Positions 35,571 through 45,075 of a stretch of DNA of 64,000 nucleotides are shown piece by piece. The notes under the pieces are model-generated. The model did not search any database and was not told the origin of the DNA. It worked only from the letters and a program-made list of their open reading frames with translations. The position numbers and the translations under genes are program-made. Source of the DNA: Rheinheimera tangshanensis (GTDB taxonomy: Bacteria; Pseudomonadota; Gammaproteobacteria; Enterobacterales; Alteromonadaceae). Position 1 is the stretch's first letter. The number at the start of each line of letters is the position of its first letter. The stretch is from NCBI RefSeq assembly GCF_014645135.1, contig NZ_BMLH01000005.1:230951-294950 (forward strand). Direction: 5' to 3'.

Positions 35571-35595
35571 AGCGCCGTCGATGCGGCGCTTTTTT
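35571..35595 (+). repeat. GC hairpin with T-run in the gap upstream of cstA-like gene
   Basis: AGCGCCG, 6-nt loop, CGGCGCT, then TTTTT on the plus strand. It is terminator-like only in the plus direction, yet both flanking genes run on the minus strand, so it may instead be a leader hairpin of the CstA-family transcript. Confidence 0.5.
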
Positions 35596-35663
35596 ATGAG
35601 TCATCTCAGATTAACATGCAGCTATGTCATTGGACATTAGCGGATAGTCGATAGAGCCAGACT

Positions 35664-37019
35664 TTAGCGCACCAGATGCCATTGAGTCTGGCGTCCTGCC
35701 AGATAAATCACCTCTTTGCCATCAAAATAAGCACTTTGCTCCAGCTTAATCTGTACATAATGCCCATCCCATTCCGGTACTTGTTGTTTGATATTGCCTT
35801 CAATGGCATAAGCAGTGTTGGCATACAATGGCCATTGGCCGTGCTCTAAATCGGGCGTCTGGTGATCCCACATACCAATAGTTGGCCCAGGCGCATGACC
35901 CACAAAACCTAAAGGATGAGTATAAGTACTGCTGATAATGCCCTGCTTTTTGCTTTCCTTGATGGTATTAGCCAGTACTTCATTACCTGTGCGGCCAGTT
36001 TTAAATTGACGGGTTAAACTATCTTGCCACTGATTGCCTGTCGCCAATGCTTTTTTAAGGCCAGCAGGTACCTCCTGCTCATTCACCTTTAGCACGTAGC
36101 CCATTTCCTGAGTATCAGTACAAAGCTTCAGATAACAAATTCCTACATCTGTATGCAACACATCACCACGTTGGATCACGCCTTGACTTGCGCAGGAGGC
36201 CGCCTGCGCTTCACACGGCAAGCCTGGTCGTTGCAGATTGACATCCGGCATAAACCAGACTGGCAAACCTAAAGCTTCATAACGCTGGCGGATATACCAG
36301 GCCACATCTTCTGTTGTGGTCACGCCGGGTGTGATCACTTTTGCGCTAAAAGCTTCGGCAATCACAGCGCGGGCCAGACTGACAATATGTGGATAAATAT
36401 CCAGTTCAGACTCAGTGCGTTGTTCCATCCAACGCACCACCAAAGATTCTGCACTAACCAAACGGCTGGCATAGTGTTTCGGCAACACATCAAGCAGTAA
36501 CTGGTGTAGCCCTTTGGTCAGACCGTCAGCCACTGGCCAATCTGCCGAGACGTTAATACCAATACGCTGTGGATCACGTTCTGTAATTACCTTAGCCAAA
36601 GCCTGCCACTGCTCCGTCAGATCACCACCCGACCAGGCCGCGGTATAAGGTGCACCAAAAGGATATCTATTGACCGATAAACGCTCAACCGAGCCGTCTG
36701 CCTTGCGGGAAAACACCAGCATTGTGGTGCGGCGGGCGGCAAAAGTCGGTTGTGGCACCAAAGTGAAATACACAGGATCTTCAGCATACTCCCGGTTAAT
36801 CACCAGCCACATATCCAGCTTGGTTTCAGCCATCAGCTCTGGCAATAACGCATCCAGCCGCTCTGTCAGAATACGATTTTCTATCGCCACCCTGTCTCTG
36901 GGCGCAAGCACAGCAAAATCATCTGCAGAGCTCAATTGTCGGCCTTGGCTAAATTCGGCAGCAAAAGTCGGAGTTATGGCAATAACAGTCAGTAAAACTG
37001 CGGTGACTATAGTTTTCAT
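35664..37019 (-). CDS. Exported M24-family metallopeptidase (Xaa-Pro aminopeptidase-like)
   Basis: A 451-residue protein with signal peptide (MKTIVTAVLLTVIAITPTFA), a creatinase-like N-terminal domain and a pita-bread M24 catalytic domain. Metal ligands are seen at HTDVGICYLKLCTD (two Asp), FVGHAPGP (His), AIEGNIKQ (Glu) and VQIKLEQSAY (Glu). It would remove N-terminal residues from proline-containing peptides in the periplasm or outside the cell. ATG 37019 follows AAGGTG. Confidence 0.85.
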   Translation of the reverse strand: MKTIVTAVLLTVIAITPTFAAEFSQGRQLSSADDFAVLAPRDRVAIENRILTERLDALLPELMAETKLDMWLVINREYAEDPVYFTLVPQPTFAARRTTMLVFSRKADGSVERLSVNRYPFGAPYTAAWSGGDLTEQWQALAKVITERDPQRIGINVSADWPVADGLTKGLHQLLLDVLPKHYASRLVSAESLVVRWMEQRTESELDIYPHIVSLARAVIAEAFSAKVITPGVTTTEDVAWYIRQRYEALGLPVWFMPDVNLQRPGLPCEAQAASCASQGVIQRGDVLHTDVGICYLKLCTDTQEMGYVLKVNEQEVPAGLKKALATGNQWQDSLTRQFKTGRTGNEVLANTIKESKKQGIISSTYTHPLGFVGHAPGPTIGMWDHQTPDLEHGQWPLYANTAYAIEGNIKQQVPEWDGHYVQIKLEQSAYFDGKEVIYLAGRQTQWHLVR

Positions 37020-37144
37020 TGGCCGCACCTTGTAGTTGTAATTATAAAGTTGAACTAAAACTAGTTTATAAAGAAAAACTTACAACAAATTACAAGTCGA
37101 TGAAGCCTGAAATACAGCAGATCACATGCATGCTGCGACAAAAG

Positions 37145-37684
37145 TTAGTTTGAACGGCGCGACCTCGTCAGAAAACCAAAAGCACAGGCCAACAAAGGCC
37201 GCAGAGTTTTATGCAAAATAAAAGACATCAAGACCACCAGAGTACCAACGCCGGTCGGAATCAACACCCCAAAAGTGAAACACATGCCAAGCACAAAACC
37301 TAATAAACACTCAGCCCTATACAGCGGAAACAGCAGCGCCAGCAAAGGCAAACTCAGCATCAACGCAGGCAATAGTTGCTGTTGATACAAAAATAATACC
37401 GAAAGCAAAACGCCAAACAGCAGAGCACCTATAAAACCAGCCAGCACAGTAAAAGGATAAGCTGTCACTACCCGCTTATAGATACGACCAGTTAAAAACC
37501 AGCTCAGCACAGGCAATACCAGAGCTCCCCACCAGTTTGATATCGCAGGTAAGTCTTCTCTTTGCAATAAATGATGACTCACCACTCCACCATTAAGGTG
37601 TTCATAAGCCAACAAAGCCCAGATATATAAAGTGCTGACTGCAATGAAAACCCAACGATGTGATTGAAACTGTTTTTCTGTCAT
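37145..37684 (-). CDS. Multi-pass membrane protein, unknown family
   Basis: A 179-residue protein with about five hydrophobic segments (WVFIAVSTLYIWALLAYEHL; ALVLPVLSWFLTG; FTVLAGFIGALLFGVLLSVL; LLPALMLSLPLLALLFPL; VLGMCFTFGVLIPTGVGTLV) and a basic C-terminus. ATG 37684 has AGGA directly upstream; a longer in-frame start at 37804 would add a polar tail. I do not recognise the family. It lies between the M24 peptidase and nudK genes in the same direction. Confidence 0.6.
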   Translation of the reverse strand: MTEKQFQSHRWVFIAVSTLYIWALLAYEHLNGGVVSHHLLQREDLPAISNWWGALVLPVLSWFLTGRIYKRVVTAYPFTVLAGFIGALLFGVLLSVLFLYQQQLLPALMLSLPLLALLFPLYRAECLLGFVLGMCFTFGVLIPTGVGTLVVLMSFILHKTLRPLLACAFGFLTRSRRSN

Positions 37685-37828
37685 TCCTGTACTCCAACTC
37701 AGTCCATGCATCTGTTTAGCAACCAATAACTCAGTTGAGTCTGACTGATCCTGGCTGTTATCGCTGTGTCCAATTGTAAGCAAAAGTAGCGCGCAGCACT
37801 GCACGCTCCGGACTGTGCTCCTGCACCA

Positions 37829-38416
37829 TCACCTGCTATCTAATAAGTTATTAATTTTGGCGTACTGCAGCAGCATAATAGTTTTGCCATCTTTAATTTC
37901 ACCGGATTGAATCATCGAATAAGCCCGTTCAAAATCCAGCTCCAGTACTTCGATATTTTCCTGCTCATGCGCCAAACCACCGCCTGCCGAGACCTGCATA
38001 TCCTGCGCATATTCAGCGGCAAAAAAATGAATGATTTCGGTGACTGAACCAGGCGACATATAAGCTTCAAACAGCTTTTGCACTTGATCGACTTTATAAC
38101 CGGTTTCTTCTTCGGCCTCACGTTTAATGCAGTCTTCCGGATTATCCTGCTCAAGCAAACCGGCACAGGTTTCAATCAACAAACCATCCGGATTACCGTT
38201 GATATAAGTAGGCATCCGAAACTGACGTGTCAGGATCACTGTGCCTTTGGCTTTGTTGTACAACAAAATAGTAGCGCCATTGCCACGGTCATAGGCTTCA
38301 CGGTGCTGCAGTTGCCACTGCCCATGCTGGTTTTGATATTCAAAGCTAAATTTGTTCAGGGTATACCAGTTGTCAGACAACAGGATTTTCTGAATATTTC
38401 GGATCTTATGATTCAT
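37829..38416 (-). CDS. nudK: NudK-type GDP-mannose pyrophosphatase (Nudix)
   Basis: A 195-residue Nudix hydrolase closely resembling E. coli NudK: N-terminal [50 protein letters not shown], and the Nudix box beginning at [20 protein letters not shown] with EETGY following. [19 protein letters not shown] is also characteristic. It hydrolyses GDP-mannose and related nucleotide sugars to GMP and sugar 1-phosphate, Mg-dependent. Length as in E. coli. Confidence 0.93.
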   Translation of the reverse strand: MNHKIRNIQKILLSDNWYTLNKFSFEYQNQHGQWQLQHREAYDRGNGATILLYNKAKGTVILTRQFRMPTYINGNPDGLLIETCAGLLEQDNPEDCIKREAEEETGYKVDQVQKLFEAYMSPGSVTEIIHFFAAEYAQDMQVSAGGGLAHEQENIEVLELDFERAYSMIQSGEIKDGKTIMLLQYAKINNLLDSR

Positions 38417-38715
38417 GGATAAAACCTTTATCTAAATTCATACACTGCCCGCATCAGCAAAGCTGGAGACAAGCTTTTATCGACTTGCTCGCAGCCTGCC
38501 ATGGCGACGAGCGTTCTACATAAAGTTGCAAAATTAATCGCAAAAATACCGCTACTTATCGTCTTTCAAAAAAAAGAAGACATGCTTATCTCGTGCTTCA
38601 GTTCAAAAAGTTCATCAAAACCTCGCCCTCTCGCAGTAGAGGAAAAGATAGCGCCAGAATAAGATTAAGTTACTGATTTTAAAATAATTACAACACCAGG
38701 ACATTAACATAAAAA

Positions 38716-38729
38716 TGAAAACGGTTACA
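38716..38729. promoter_or_regulatory. LacI/GalR-family-like operator
   Basis: TGAAAACGGTTACA is an imperfect palindrome centred on CG, with 10 of 14 positions symmetrical, matching the general LacI-family pattern TGnAAnCGnTTnCA. It is about 200 bp upstream of the TonB receptor gene. Confidence 0.45.
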
Positions 38730-38795
38730 TTCAGACTTTTAGTCGCCTGAAATCATGCTGCTTTTTTGTTTCACTAAGCTTTCAAAAAAGTAACA

Positions 38796-38811
38796 TTTGA
38801 TATAAATCACT
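38796..38811. promoter_or_regulatory. CRP-like site
   Basis: TTTGA-TATAAA-TCACT resembles the CRP consensus TGTGA-N6-TCACA. It is about 115 bp before the TonB receptor start, a plausible activation position. Confidence 0.4.
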
Positions 38812-38923
38812 GAAATAAAAGCATCATAGTTGCTCTGTAACCTCGCCCGTCGTTGAGTACAACTGCAGTACTTCAGCTTTGAAATACTGTAGTGAAAAAA
38901 TAACATCAGCTAAGGGTTTGGGA

Positions 38924-41704
38924 ATGAAAAGTCAGAAGCAACACCGTCATCATCTTGTATCAAAACGCACAGCCTTAAGTCTGGCCATCAGCCAGCTGGT
39001 ACTGGGGTCAGCGATCAGTTTGCCTGCGTATGCGCAAGACAAACAGACAGAGCAAAAAGTCGAAGTCATCGCAGTCAAAGGGACCTACAGCAAAAGTCTG
39101 GAGCAAGCCGTTGACATGAAAAAAGACAACATAGGTTTCTCTGATTCTATAGTTGCTACTGATATTGCTGACTTTCCTGAACAAAACCTGGCTGAAGCTT
39201 TGCAACGTATGCCAGGTGTGACTATCGAGCGTAACAAAGGCCTGGGTAGCAAAGTCAACGTACGCAGTTTGCCATCTGATTTTACTCATGTATCTATTAA
39301 TAACTTAGCCACAGCTTCAGGCAGTGGTGGCCGTGATGTGGAATTCGATATTTTTGCCTCTGAAATTATCCAGAGCGTAACAGTACAAAAATCTCCTACG
39401 GCAGCTGATGAAGAAGGTGGTATCGCAGGTTCTGTGCAAATTGGCACAGCTAAACCTTTCGACTACAGTGACGCCCAATTTGTGCTGTCCGCTGAAGGTG
39501 CTCATAACTCGATTTCAGAAAAAACCGACCCTAAATTCTCTTTCCTCGCCAGCGATACCTGGGGTGACTGGGGGGCTTTAGTGTCTTTTTCTAAGGCTGA
39601 GCGCAGCAACAGAACAGACTCAAACTCGGGCATTAACTTCCGCCCTATGGGTCGTTTTCTGGAAGCATCAGCTCCTCGCTCGACACAAGCTGCCGCTGTA
39701 TTGCAACGTGATGCAGGCGTAATAGTCAGTGATTTTAAAGACAAAGACGAAACCAGCCGTATTATTTTTCAGGATAAAGTGGGTGACCGTGTTTTCCAAA
39801 GCGAGCAAGACAAATGGGGCAGCACAGCCTCTGTTCAATACAAACCGAGCTCAGATTTCAGCCTGACCTTTGATGCAATGTTAGGTGGGTATGACAACAC
39901 CGAAGATGAATACGATGCAGCCGCTTACTCAGCCTCAAGCCGCAGTACCTTAGAGACTATTCATGCCTACGACGACACCACACTGGCAGAATACGGCATG
40001 GTGGTGCTGACTGACGTGTCATACACGGCCACTCAGCATGAGTTTTTAAGCAAAGAACGGATTAACGAAACCGACTTCACTCAGTACAGCCTTACTATGG
40101 ATTGGGATCTGAATGGCTGGGAAATCAATGCACTGGCAGGTTTTTCAGGTGCCGAAAAAACAGCTGACTACGCGAACCTGAAACATGTAGCTTATGCGCC
40201 ATCCCGTACCCGTTGGACTGCCAATGGTGGTGAAACCATCAAGAGCGCCAACCCAAATAGTATCGACATGTACAACGCGGCCGACAAATACCTGTTTGAA
40301 GCCTATGAAACCACATTAGAAGAAGTGCAAGACGACAAGTACGCCGCTCAGCTCGACTTCAAAAAAGAGTTGGATTGGTCCATGTTACCCGCACTGAGCA
40401 GTGTACAGTTTGGTGTGCGTTATACCGACAAATCAAAAGAACGTAACTATGGCGAAATAAAAATACAGGGGCCTTCTGCCGGTGACAGTTCATACGTGAA
40501 CAAACGCACCTTAAAAGACAGTGAGCTGGGTTATGTGACAGATATCGCCTCAGGCGGCGCTTACCAACCGAGAGATCTGAATTGGATGCAGGTTTCAAAC
40601 GACTATGCCCGCAGCACTTTCCGTTATGAGGGTTTCTACACGCCATTTCAGGTGAACCAGTACTACCGTGTTGATGAAGAAGTCACTGCTTTATATGCCA
40701 TGAGCAACTTTGACTTTGAAATTGGCGGCTTAGCAAGCAAGTTAAATGCTGGTGTGCGCGCTGTGGACACTGACGTCACTTCCTTCGGTTACCATCCAAT
40801 CCAAAACGAGGACGGCACTACAGGCTACACTAAAGATCCTGTGTCTGCAGACGGCAGCTACAACGACCTCTTACCAAGCTTGAACCTGACCGTAGAAGTG
40901 GCTGACGACGTGATTTGGCGAACCGCTGCATCAGAAACTCTGATGCGTCCAGCCTTAGGCGATATCGCTTACAAACGCACGGTAAGCTGGAGCGAATTTC
41001 GTTTTAAAGACGGTAACCCAGGCCTGAAACCAACCAAAGCTAAACAGTGGGAAACTGGCGTTGAATGGTATATGGAAAATGGCGGTATCCTGGCTGCATC
41101 ATACTTTTGGAAAGATATCGAAGGTGTAGTGCGTGAAGAGCTGACCGGTCTAGTAGAAGATGTGGAAAAGCGTAATGCAGACGGTTCACTGGACGGTTAT
41201 TACGATTTTGAAGTGTTCCAACCTGTGAATGCCGAAGGTTCTTACAAGGTCACTGGTCTGGAATTAATAGCCCAGTTACCTCTGACTATGCTGAGCGAGT
41301 CTCTGGATGGCTTTGGTATCAACGCTAACTACACCATGCTGGACAACAGTTTAACGGGCGCTTCGGATTTAGATATCCCAACCCCACCCGAAGGTTTAGC
41401 AGATAAAACTTACAACTTTACCGCTTATTATGAAAACGACGTGTTTGATGCGCGGATTTCATACAACTACAAAGACAAGTACGTCGAGTACATTCACCTG
41501 AACATGTACCCGGTATACCGTGACGCTTACGGTCAGACGGATATAGCTTTAGGTTACCAGCTGACAGACAACGTCAAACTGAGCTTAAAAGGCATCAATA
41601 TGACAGATGAAGAAACTACAGGTTACACCATGAACCCGGCCTTCCCTGTGATGTACGAGTTCTCAGGTCGACGTGTAAGCTTAGGTCTGCGTGCAGATTT
41701 CTAA
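38924..41704 (+). CDS. TonB-dependent receptor
   Basis: A 926-residue outer-membrane TonB-dependent receptor. Long signal peptide (basic MKSQKQHRHHLVSKR, then hydrophobic stretch to LPAYAQ), plug domain with VEVIAVKGTYSKSLEQA (TonB-box region), FPEQNLAEALQRMPGVTIER and VNVRSLPSDFTHVSINN, and a 22-strand barrel ending RVSLGLRADF with terminal Phe. It belongs to the Alteromonadales group of receptors for sugars or organic nutrients. Start at ATG 38924 after GGGTTTGGGA. It is followed by a terminator and then a secreted phosphoesterase, which may process the same nutrient. Confidence 0.92.
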   Translation: MKSQKQHRHHLVSKRTALSLAISQLVLGSAISLPAYAQDKQTEQKVEVIAVKGTYSKSLEQAVDMKKDNIGFSDSIVATDIADFPEQNLAEALQRMPGVTIERNKGLGSKVNVRSLPSDFTHVSINNLATASGSGGRDVEFDIFASEIIQSVTVQKSPTAADEEGGIAGSVQIGTAKPFDYSDAQFVLSAEGAHNSISEKTDPKFSFLASDTWGDWGALVSFSKAERSNRTDSNSGINFRPMGRFLEASAPRSTQAAAVLQRDAGVIVSDFKDKDETSRIIFQDKVGDRVFQSEQDKWGSTASVQYKPSSDFSLTFDAMLGGYDNTEDEYDAAAYSASSRSTLETIHAYDDTTLAEYGMVVLTDVSYTATQHEFLSKERINETDFTQYSLTMDWDLNGWEINALAGFSGAEKTADYANLKHVAYAPSRTRWTANGGETIKSANPNSIDMYNAADKYLFEAYETTLEEVQDDKYAAQLDFKKELDWSMLPALSSVQFGVRYTDKSKERNYGEIKIQGPSAGDSSYVNKRTLKDSELGYVTDIASGGAYQPRDLNWMQVSNDYARSTFRYEGFYTPFQVNQYYRVDEEVTALYAMSNFDFEIGGLASKLNAGVRAVDTDVTSFGYHPIQNEDGTTGYTKDPVSADGSYNDLLPSLNLTVEVADDVIWRTAASETLMRPALGDIAYKRTVSWSEFRFKDGNPGLKPTKAKQWETGVEWYMENGGILAASYFWKDIEGVVREELTGLVEDVEKRNADGSLDGYYDFEVFQPVNAEGSYKVTGLELIAQLPLTMLSESLDGFGINANYTMLDNSLTGASDLDIPTPPEGLADKTYNFTAYYENDVFDARISYNYKDKYVEYIHLNMYPVYRDAYGQTDIALGYQLTDNVKLSLKGINMTDEETTGYTMNPAFPVMYEFSGRRVSLGLRADF

Positions 41705-41739
41705 TGCTGCAGCAGTTTGGGTATAAACAATAAAATTAC

Positions 41740-41767
41740 AAAGGCTACAGCCACGCTGTGGCCTTTT
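41740..41767 (+). terminator. Terminator after TonB receptor
   Basis: AAAGGC-TA-CAGC-CAC-GCTG-TG-GCCTTT stem-loop followed by a T-run, 36 nt after the receptor stop. It should weaken but perhaps not abolish read-through into the phosphoesterase gene. Confidence 0.85.
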
Positions 41768-41795
41768 TTATTCGTCGTCGAAGGAAACATCACTG

Positions 41796-43796
41796 ATGAA
41801 AACAGCCCTGCTCTGCTTTGTATTGGCTCTGTTTTATTTACCTATAGTGGCAGCAGAACAAAGTGCCCCGACACAAATTGCCTTTTTACCTGATATTCAT
41901 TTTCATGATGTGTATGCCGAATTTAACGACGGCAGTTTTAAAGGAATTCCAGGTACACACAAAGCCGCAACCATCCGCACTATGGCGGCTCAGCTGCAAT
42001 CCACCCGGCTTTTTAATGAAAACTACTTTGCCTTAAAGGCTGCTTTGGATGATGTCGTGCGCCGTAACGTTAAACTTGTGGTACTGCCCGGTGATTTCAG
42101 TGACGACGGCCAGAGCCTGCATATCCGCGGTTTAAAACGTATGCTGCAGCACTACAATAAGACCCATGGTCTGAAGTTTTTACTGACATTGGGCAATCAC
42201 GATCCAGTGCGGCCTTTTGCCCAGCCTGCAGGTAAAGCCGATTATTTAGGCCAAGACAGCCGGCCTTTAGCTATTTTTAGCCCTGGTTCTGAACCTTGCA
42301 CCAGCAAAACCAGCGCCGTCATTTGCACTGAAGAAGTGAGAGAACTGGGCTATAGCGAACTCACCACTGAACTTGCTGACTTTGGTTTTTACCCCAAAGC
42401 AGAAGATCTGTATTGGGAAACTCCCTACAGCTCTTATTCTTCAGCCAACTATAGCTACGAAAATGCTTTAGCTCAGTCTGATTTCGGCAAACGCCAGTTT
42501 GAAATTTGTCAGCAAGGCGCAGGTGGACGTTACAAAAAGTCAGGCTATAGCAACTGCCATTTAATTCCGGACGCCAGTTATCTGGTGGAGCCTGTCAACG
42601 ATCTGTGGTTATTGGCGATAGATGCCAATGTCTACAAACCTAAAGCTGGTTATCAGGGCAAAGGTAATGAAGCAACGGCCTTTGAAGGCTCTGGCAATGC
42701 CGGTTACAACGCCATGTTTGATTACAAACCACAAGTGATGGCCTGGGTAAAACAGGTGGCTGTGCGCGCTAAAGCTCAGGGTAAAACACTCATTACCTTC
42801 AGCCATTACCCTATGATTGAGTTTTATCAGGGACAGACGCAGCATATAGCCAACTTATTAGGTGAAGAGCGCGGTCAGTTATCACGCAGCCCTAAGCAGC
42901 ATATCAGCCAGCAATTAGCCGACCTGGGCGTACAGTTGCACATAGCCGGCCATATGCATTTAAACAATACCGCAGTGGTGAAGTCAGAGAGTGGAGCCAG
43001 TCTGGTGAATATCCAGGCCCCTTCTTTAGCCGCTTATGTTCCGGCCTATAAGTTACTGACCCTGACCAGCGCCCAGCAGGTGAAAGTGCAAACCATAAAG
43101 CTGGACCATGTGCCTGGATTTAATCAGTTATTTGCACATTATCAACATGAATGGCAGCAACTCAAACAAGACAAAAAGCCAGTGTGGGATGCCAGTTTGC
43201 TTCAAGCCAAAAACTACCGCGAATTTGCCAACGGCCATTTGCGTGAACTCACCCGTTTGCGCTTTTTACCCAAAGACTGGCCGGATGAACTACGCAAGCT
43301 TCTGCTGGCATTAAACGGCGAACAAATGCTGATACTGTCTCAACTGGACAGCCAAGTCACACTGGGGCAATTTTCACCGGATCTATTGCAGCAACTCACG
43401 CAAAGCCAGGCCTGGCAACAAGCCAGACAAAAAGCCCAGCTGCAGGCATTAGCGGCAGAAATAACCTTGGACGACCTGACAACATGGACTGGTTTTGACT
43501 TAGTGCTGGATTTTTATCGTTTACAAAACGCCGGTGAGCTGGCTTTGCCGGATATCCCAGCAGCACGGTTAAAACAGTACGGCTTTTTTACCTCGCAGCT
43601 GCAACAAGCGAAAATAACAGCTAACCACAACAAGGCGGACTGGCCGCAGTGGACTTTGCCACAGTACAGTCAGCATCAGTTTGCCGCTTTATTTCAGATC
43701 ATCCATGGTTTTTTACAAGGTCAGCCGAACAGTGATTTTATGCTGAATATGCAAACCGGCGAAATCACCGCACTGAACAAAGCTCAGGCGCACTAG
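41796..43796 (+). CDS. Secreted calcineurin-like metallophosphoesterase
   Basis: A 666-residue exported protein (signal peptide MKTALLCFVLALFYLPIVAA) with the metallophosphoesterase motifs FLPDIHFHD, LPGDFSDDGQ, LTLGNHDPV, ITFSHYPMI and IAGHMHLNN. After the catalytic domain (about 420 residues) there is a mostly helical C-terminal part without a recognised domain. It would hydrolyse a phosphomonoester or diester in the periplasm. Placed directly behind the TonB receptor, it probably acts on a phosphorylated compound imported by it; this is inference. The stop codon sits inside the terminator loop. Confidence 0.87.
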   Translation: MKTALLCFVLALFYLPIVAAEQSAPTQIAFLPDIHFHDVYAEFNDGSFKGIPGTHKAATIRTMAAQLQSTRLFNENYFALKAALDDVVRRNVKLVVLPGDFSDDGQSLHIRGLKRMLQHYNKTHGLKFLLTLGNHDPVRPFAQPAGKADYLGQDSRPLAIFSPGSEPCTSKTSAVICTEEVRELGYSELTTELADFGFYPKAEDLYWETPYSSYSSANYSYENALAQSDFGKRQFEICQQGAGGRYKKSGYSNCHLIPDASYLVEPVNDLWLLAIDANVYKPKAGYQGKGNEATAFEGSGNAGYNAMFDYKPQVMAWVKQVAVRAKAQGKTLITFSHYPMIEFYQGQTQHIANLLGEERGQLSRSPKQHISQQLADLGVQLHIAGHMHLNNTAVVKSESGASLVNIQAPSLAAYVPAYKLLTLTSAQQVKVQTIKLDHVPGFNQLFAHYQHEWQQLKQDKKPVWDASLLQAKNYREFANGHLRELTRLRFLPKDWPDELRKLLLALNGEQMLILSQLDSQVTLGQFSPDLLQQLTQSQAWQQARQKAQLQALAAEITLDDLTTWTGFDLVLDFYRLQNAGELALPDIPAARLKQYGFFTSQLQQAKITANHNKADWPQWTLPQYSQHQFAALFQIIHGFLQGQPNSDFMLNMQTGEITALNKAQAH

Positions 43797-43810
43797 CGCC
43801 TGAGCTTTGT
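43777..43810. terminator. Bidirectional terminator overlapping the phosphoesterase stop
   Basis: A perfect 14-bp inverted repeat (ACAAAGCTCAGGCG and complement) with a 6-nt loop that contains the TAG stop codon of the phosphoesterase. The convergent DUF1090 gene ends 13 nt beyond it. Confidence 0.85.
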
Positions 43811-43823
43811 CAGACTATGTCAA

Positions 43824-44264
43824 TCACTGCGGCAGCTGTTCCAACTGACTCAACTGCTGTTTTAATCTGTGAATGTCACTGGTGACTTCTTCCAGCTTTT
43901 GACGGTATTTCAATACTTTATCTCTTTGACCGTCCAGCTCAGCCTGCTGTAAATCAACCTGATAACGTACCAGTTTTTGATTGGCTTCAGCTAATTTGGC
44001 ATTCAAAGCCTCTTTGAGGCGGCTGTCGTCACAGCTGGTTCTGGCATTGTCCAATGCCATTTGCAAACCAGTGACTTGATTGGTGTCACCACTTTGCCTG
44101 GCCAAACTCAACTGAGTTTCTATTTCACAAAATTTTTGTTCACAGCCTTTTAAAGCGCTACAGCTGGCTGCGGTTTGAGCCATAGCAGGAGCAACAGCCA
44201 TCACAGTGGTCACTGCCAGAGCTGCAGCAACTAAGGCATAACAACCTGTAGATTTAAGCCTCAT
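43824..44264 (-). CDS. DUF1090 family periplasmic protein (YqjC-like)
   Basis: A 146-residue exported protein: signal peptide MRLKSTGCYALVAAALAVTT to about AMAQ, then CSALKGCEQKFCEIETQL and a long coiled-coil region (LNAKLAEANQKLVRYQ, KYRQKLEEVTSDIHRLKQQL). This matches DUF1090, whose E. coli member is YqjC. Strong AAGGAG precedes the ATG at 44264. Function unknown, possibly envelope stress related. Confidence 0.85.
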   Translation of the reverse strand: MRLKSTGCYALVAAALAVTTVMAVAPAMAQTAASCSALKGCEQKFCEIETQLSLARQSGDTNQVTGLQMALDNARTSCDDSRLKEALNAKLAEANQKLVRYQVDLQQAELDGQRDKVLKYRQKLEEVTSDIHRLKQQLSQLEQLPQ

Positions 44265-44460
44265 GTCTATCTCCTTCATCAGAACCTGCGAGTCCTTACA
44301 GAAAATAGCAATTGTTGATGAACTCAAACTTAAGCCGGATGAACACAAAATGTTGTGGACCAGGCGTACTTCAGACATAAAACACGGCCAAGAGCAAGGT
44401 GACTGCAGCACCAGTCAGTTCAGGGCTTCAACTCAGCCTCAGACTTATATGGATATGCCA

Positions 44461-44486
44461 TAAAAAAACCCGACCAAAGCCGGGTT
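44461..44486 (-). terminator. Terminator after yggL
   Basis: AACCCG and CGGGTT arms at 44467-44486, followed on the minus strand by a run of T residues (44462-44466). It ends the yggL transcript. Confidence 0.85.
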
Positions 44487-44513
44487 CTTACTGTTTCAGA
44501 GCGAACTGCTAAT

Positions 44514-44852
44514 TTAGAAACTTACACCGTAGTTCGCATCGACCAGCTCACTGACCTGCAATTTAGCGACAGAAGGCAGCGCTTTAAACCAGTCGCTGAT
44601 CACCTTGATATCGTCCTGTGTCGCAGAGCCATAACGGTGTGCCGACCAAATAAAAGCTTCAAACTGAGTTTTGTCACCACCACCGGCCATCACCAGATCA
44701 CGACTTTCAATCAGAGCAATAAACTGGTCCAGCAATTTGCTGAAGTCCTGCTCAGACTCCAGTCCTAAGTCACAGGACAACTGAAAACCGTATTCAGTAA
44801 ATTCACCCAAATAGAGTTTTTTCTGTAAACGACGGCTTTTAGGTTTAGACAT
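44514..44852 (-). CDS. yggL: YggL-family ribosome-associated protein (DUF469)
   Basis: A 112-residue protein matching the YggL family: MSKPKSRRLQKKLYLGEF, GFQLSCDLG and DLVMAGGGDKTQFEAFI are characteristic. The E. coli protein binds the large ribosomal subunit. AAGGAG lies 8 nt before the ATG and a clear terminator follows, so it is monocistronic. Length is typical. Confidence 0.9.
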   Translation of the reverse strand: MSKPKSRRLQKKLYLGEFTEYGFQLSCDLGLESEQDFSKLLDQFIALIESRDLVMAGGGDKTQFEAFIWSAHRYGSATQDDIKVISDWFKALPSVAKLQVSELVDANYGVSF

Positions 44853-45075
44853 GAGATCTCCTTGATGTATCTGCCGCAGATTCGGCCTGATACCTGATTA
44901 AAACTATAGGTATGACTATAGGATCTCGTTATCAGGACCCTTTAAGCAAGCTTTTTTTCGTCGCCTTCGCAACTGGCTGATGAAATCACAGCCTTTCAGT
45001 GCCTTCTGAGCTTCGCAAAAACACCAAACTGATATATGATGCGCGGCCGAAAATTTGACCAGTTAAAACCCAGCT

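Larger units (their letters stand above)
38417..38923. other. 507-bp divergent intergenic region upstream of TonB receptor
   Basis: No convincing gene on either strand. The region is AT-rich and carries a LacI-type palindrome (38716-38729) and a CRP-like site (38796-38811), so it most likely holds the control region of the TonB receptor gene and the promoter of nudK. Confidence 0.55.

Noticed and set aside
35571..35595. Rho-independent terminator in the gap between M24 peptidase and CstA genes
   Set aside because: The T-run is on the plus strand while both genes are on the minus strand, so it cannot end either transcript in the standard way; listed only as a hairpin.
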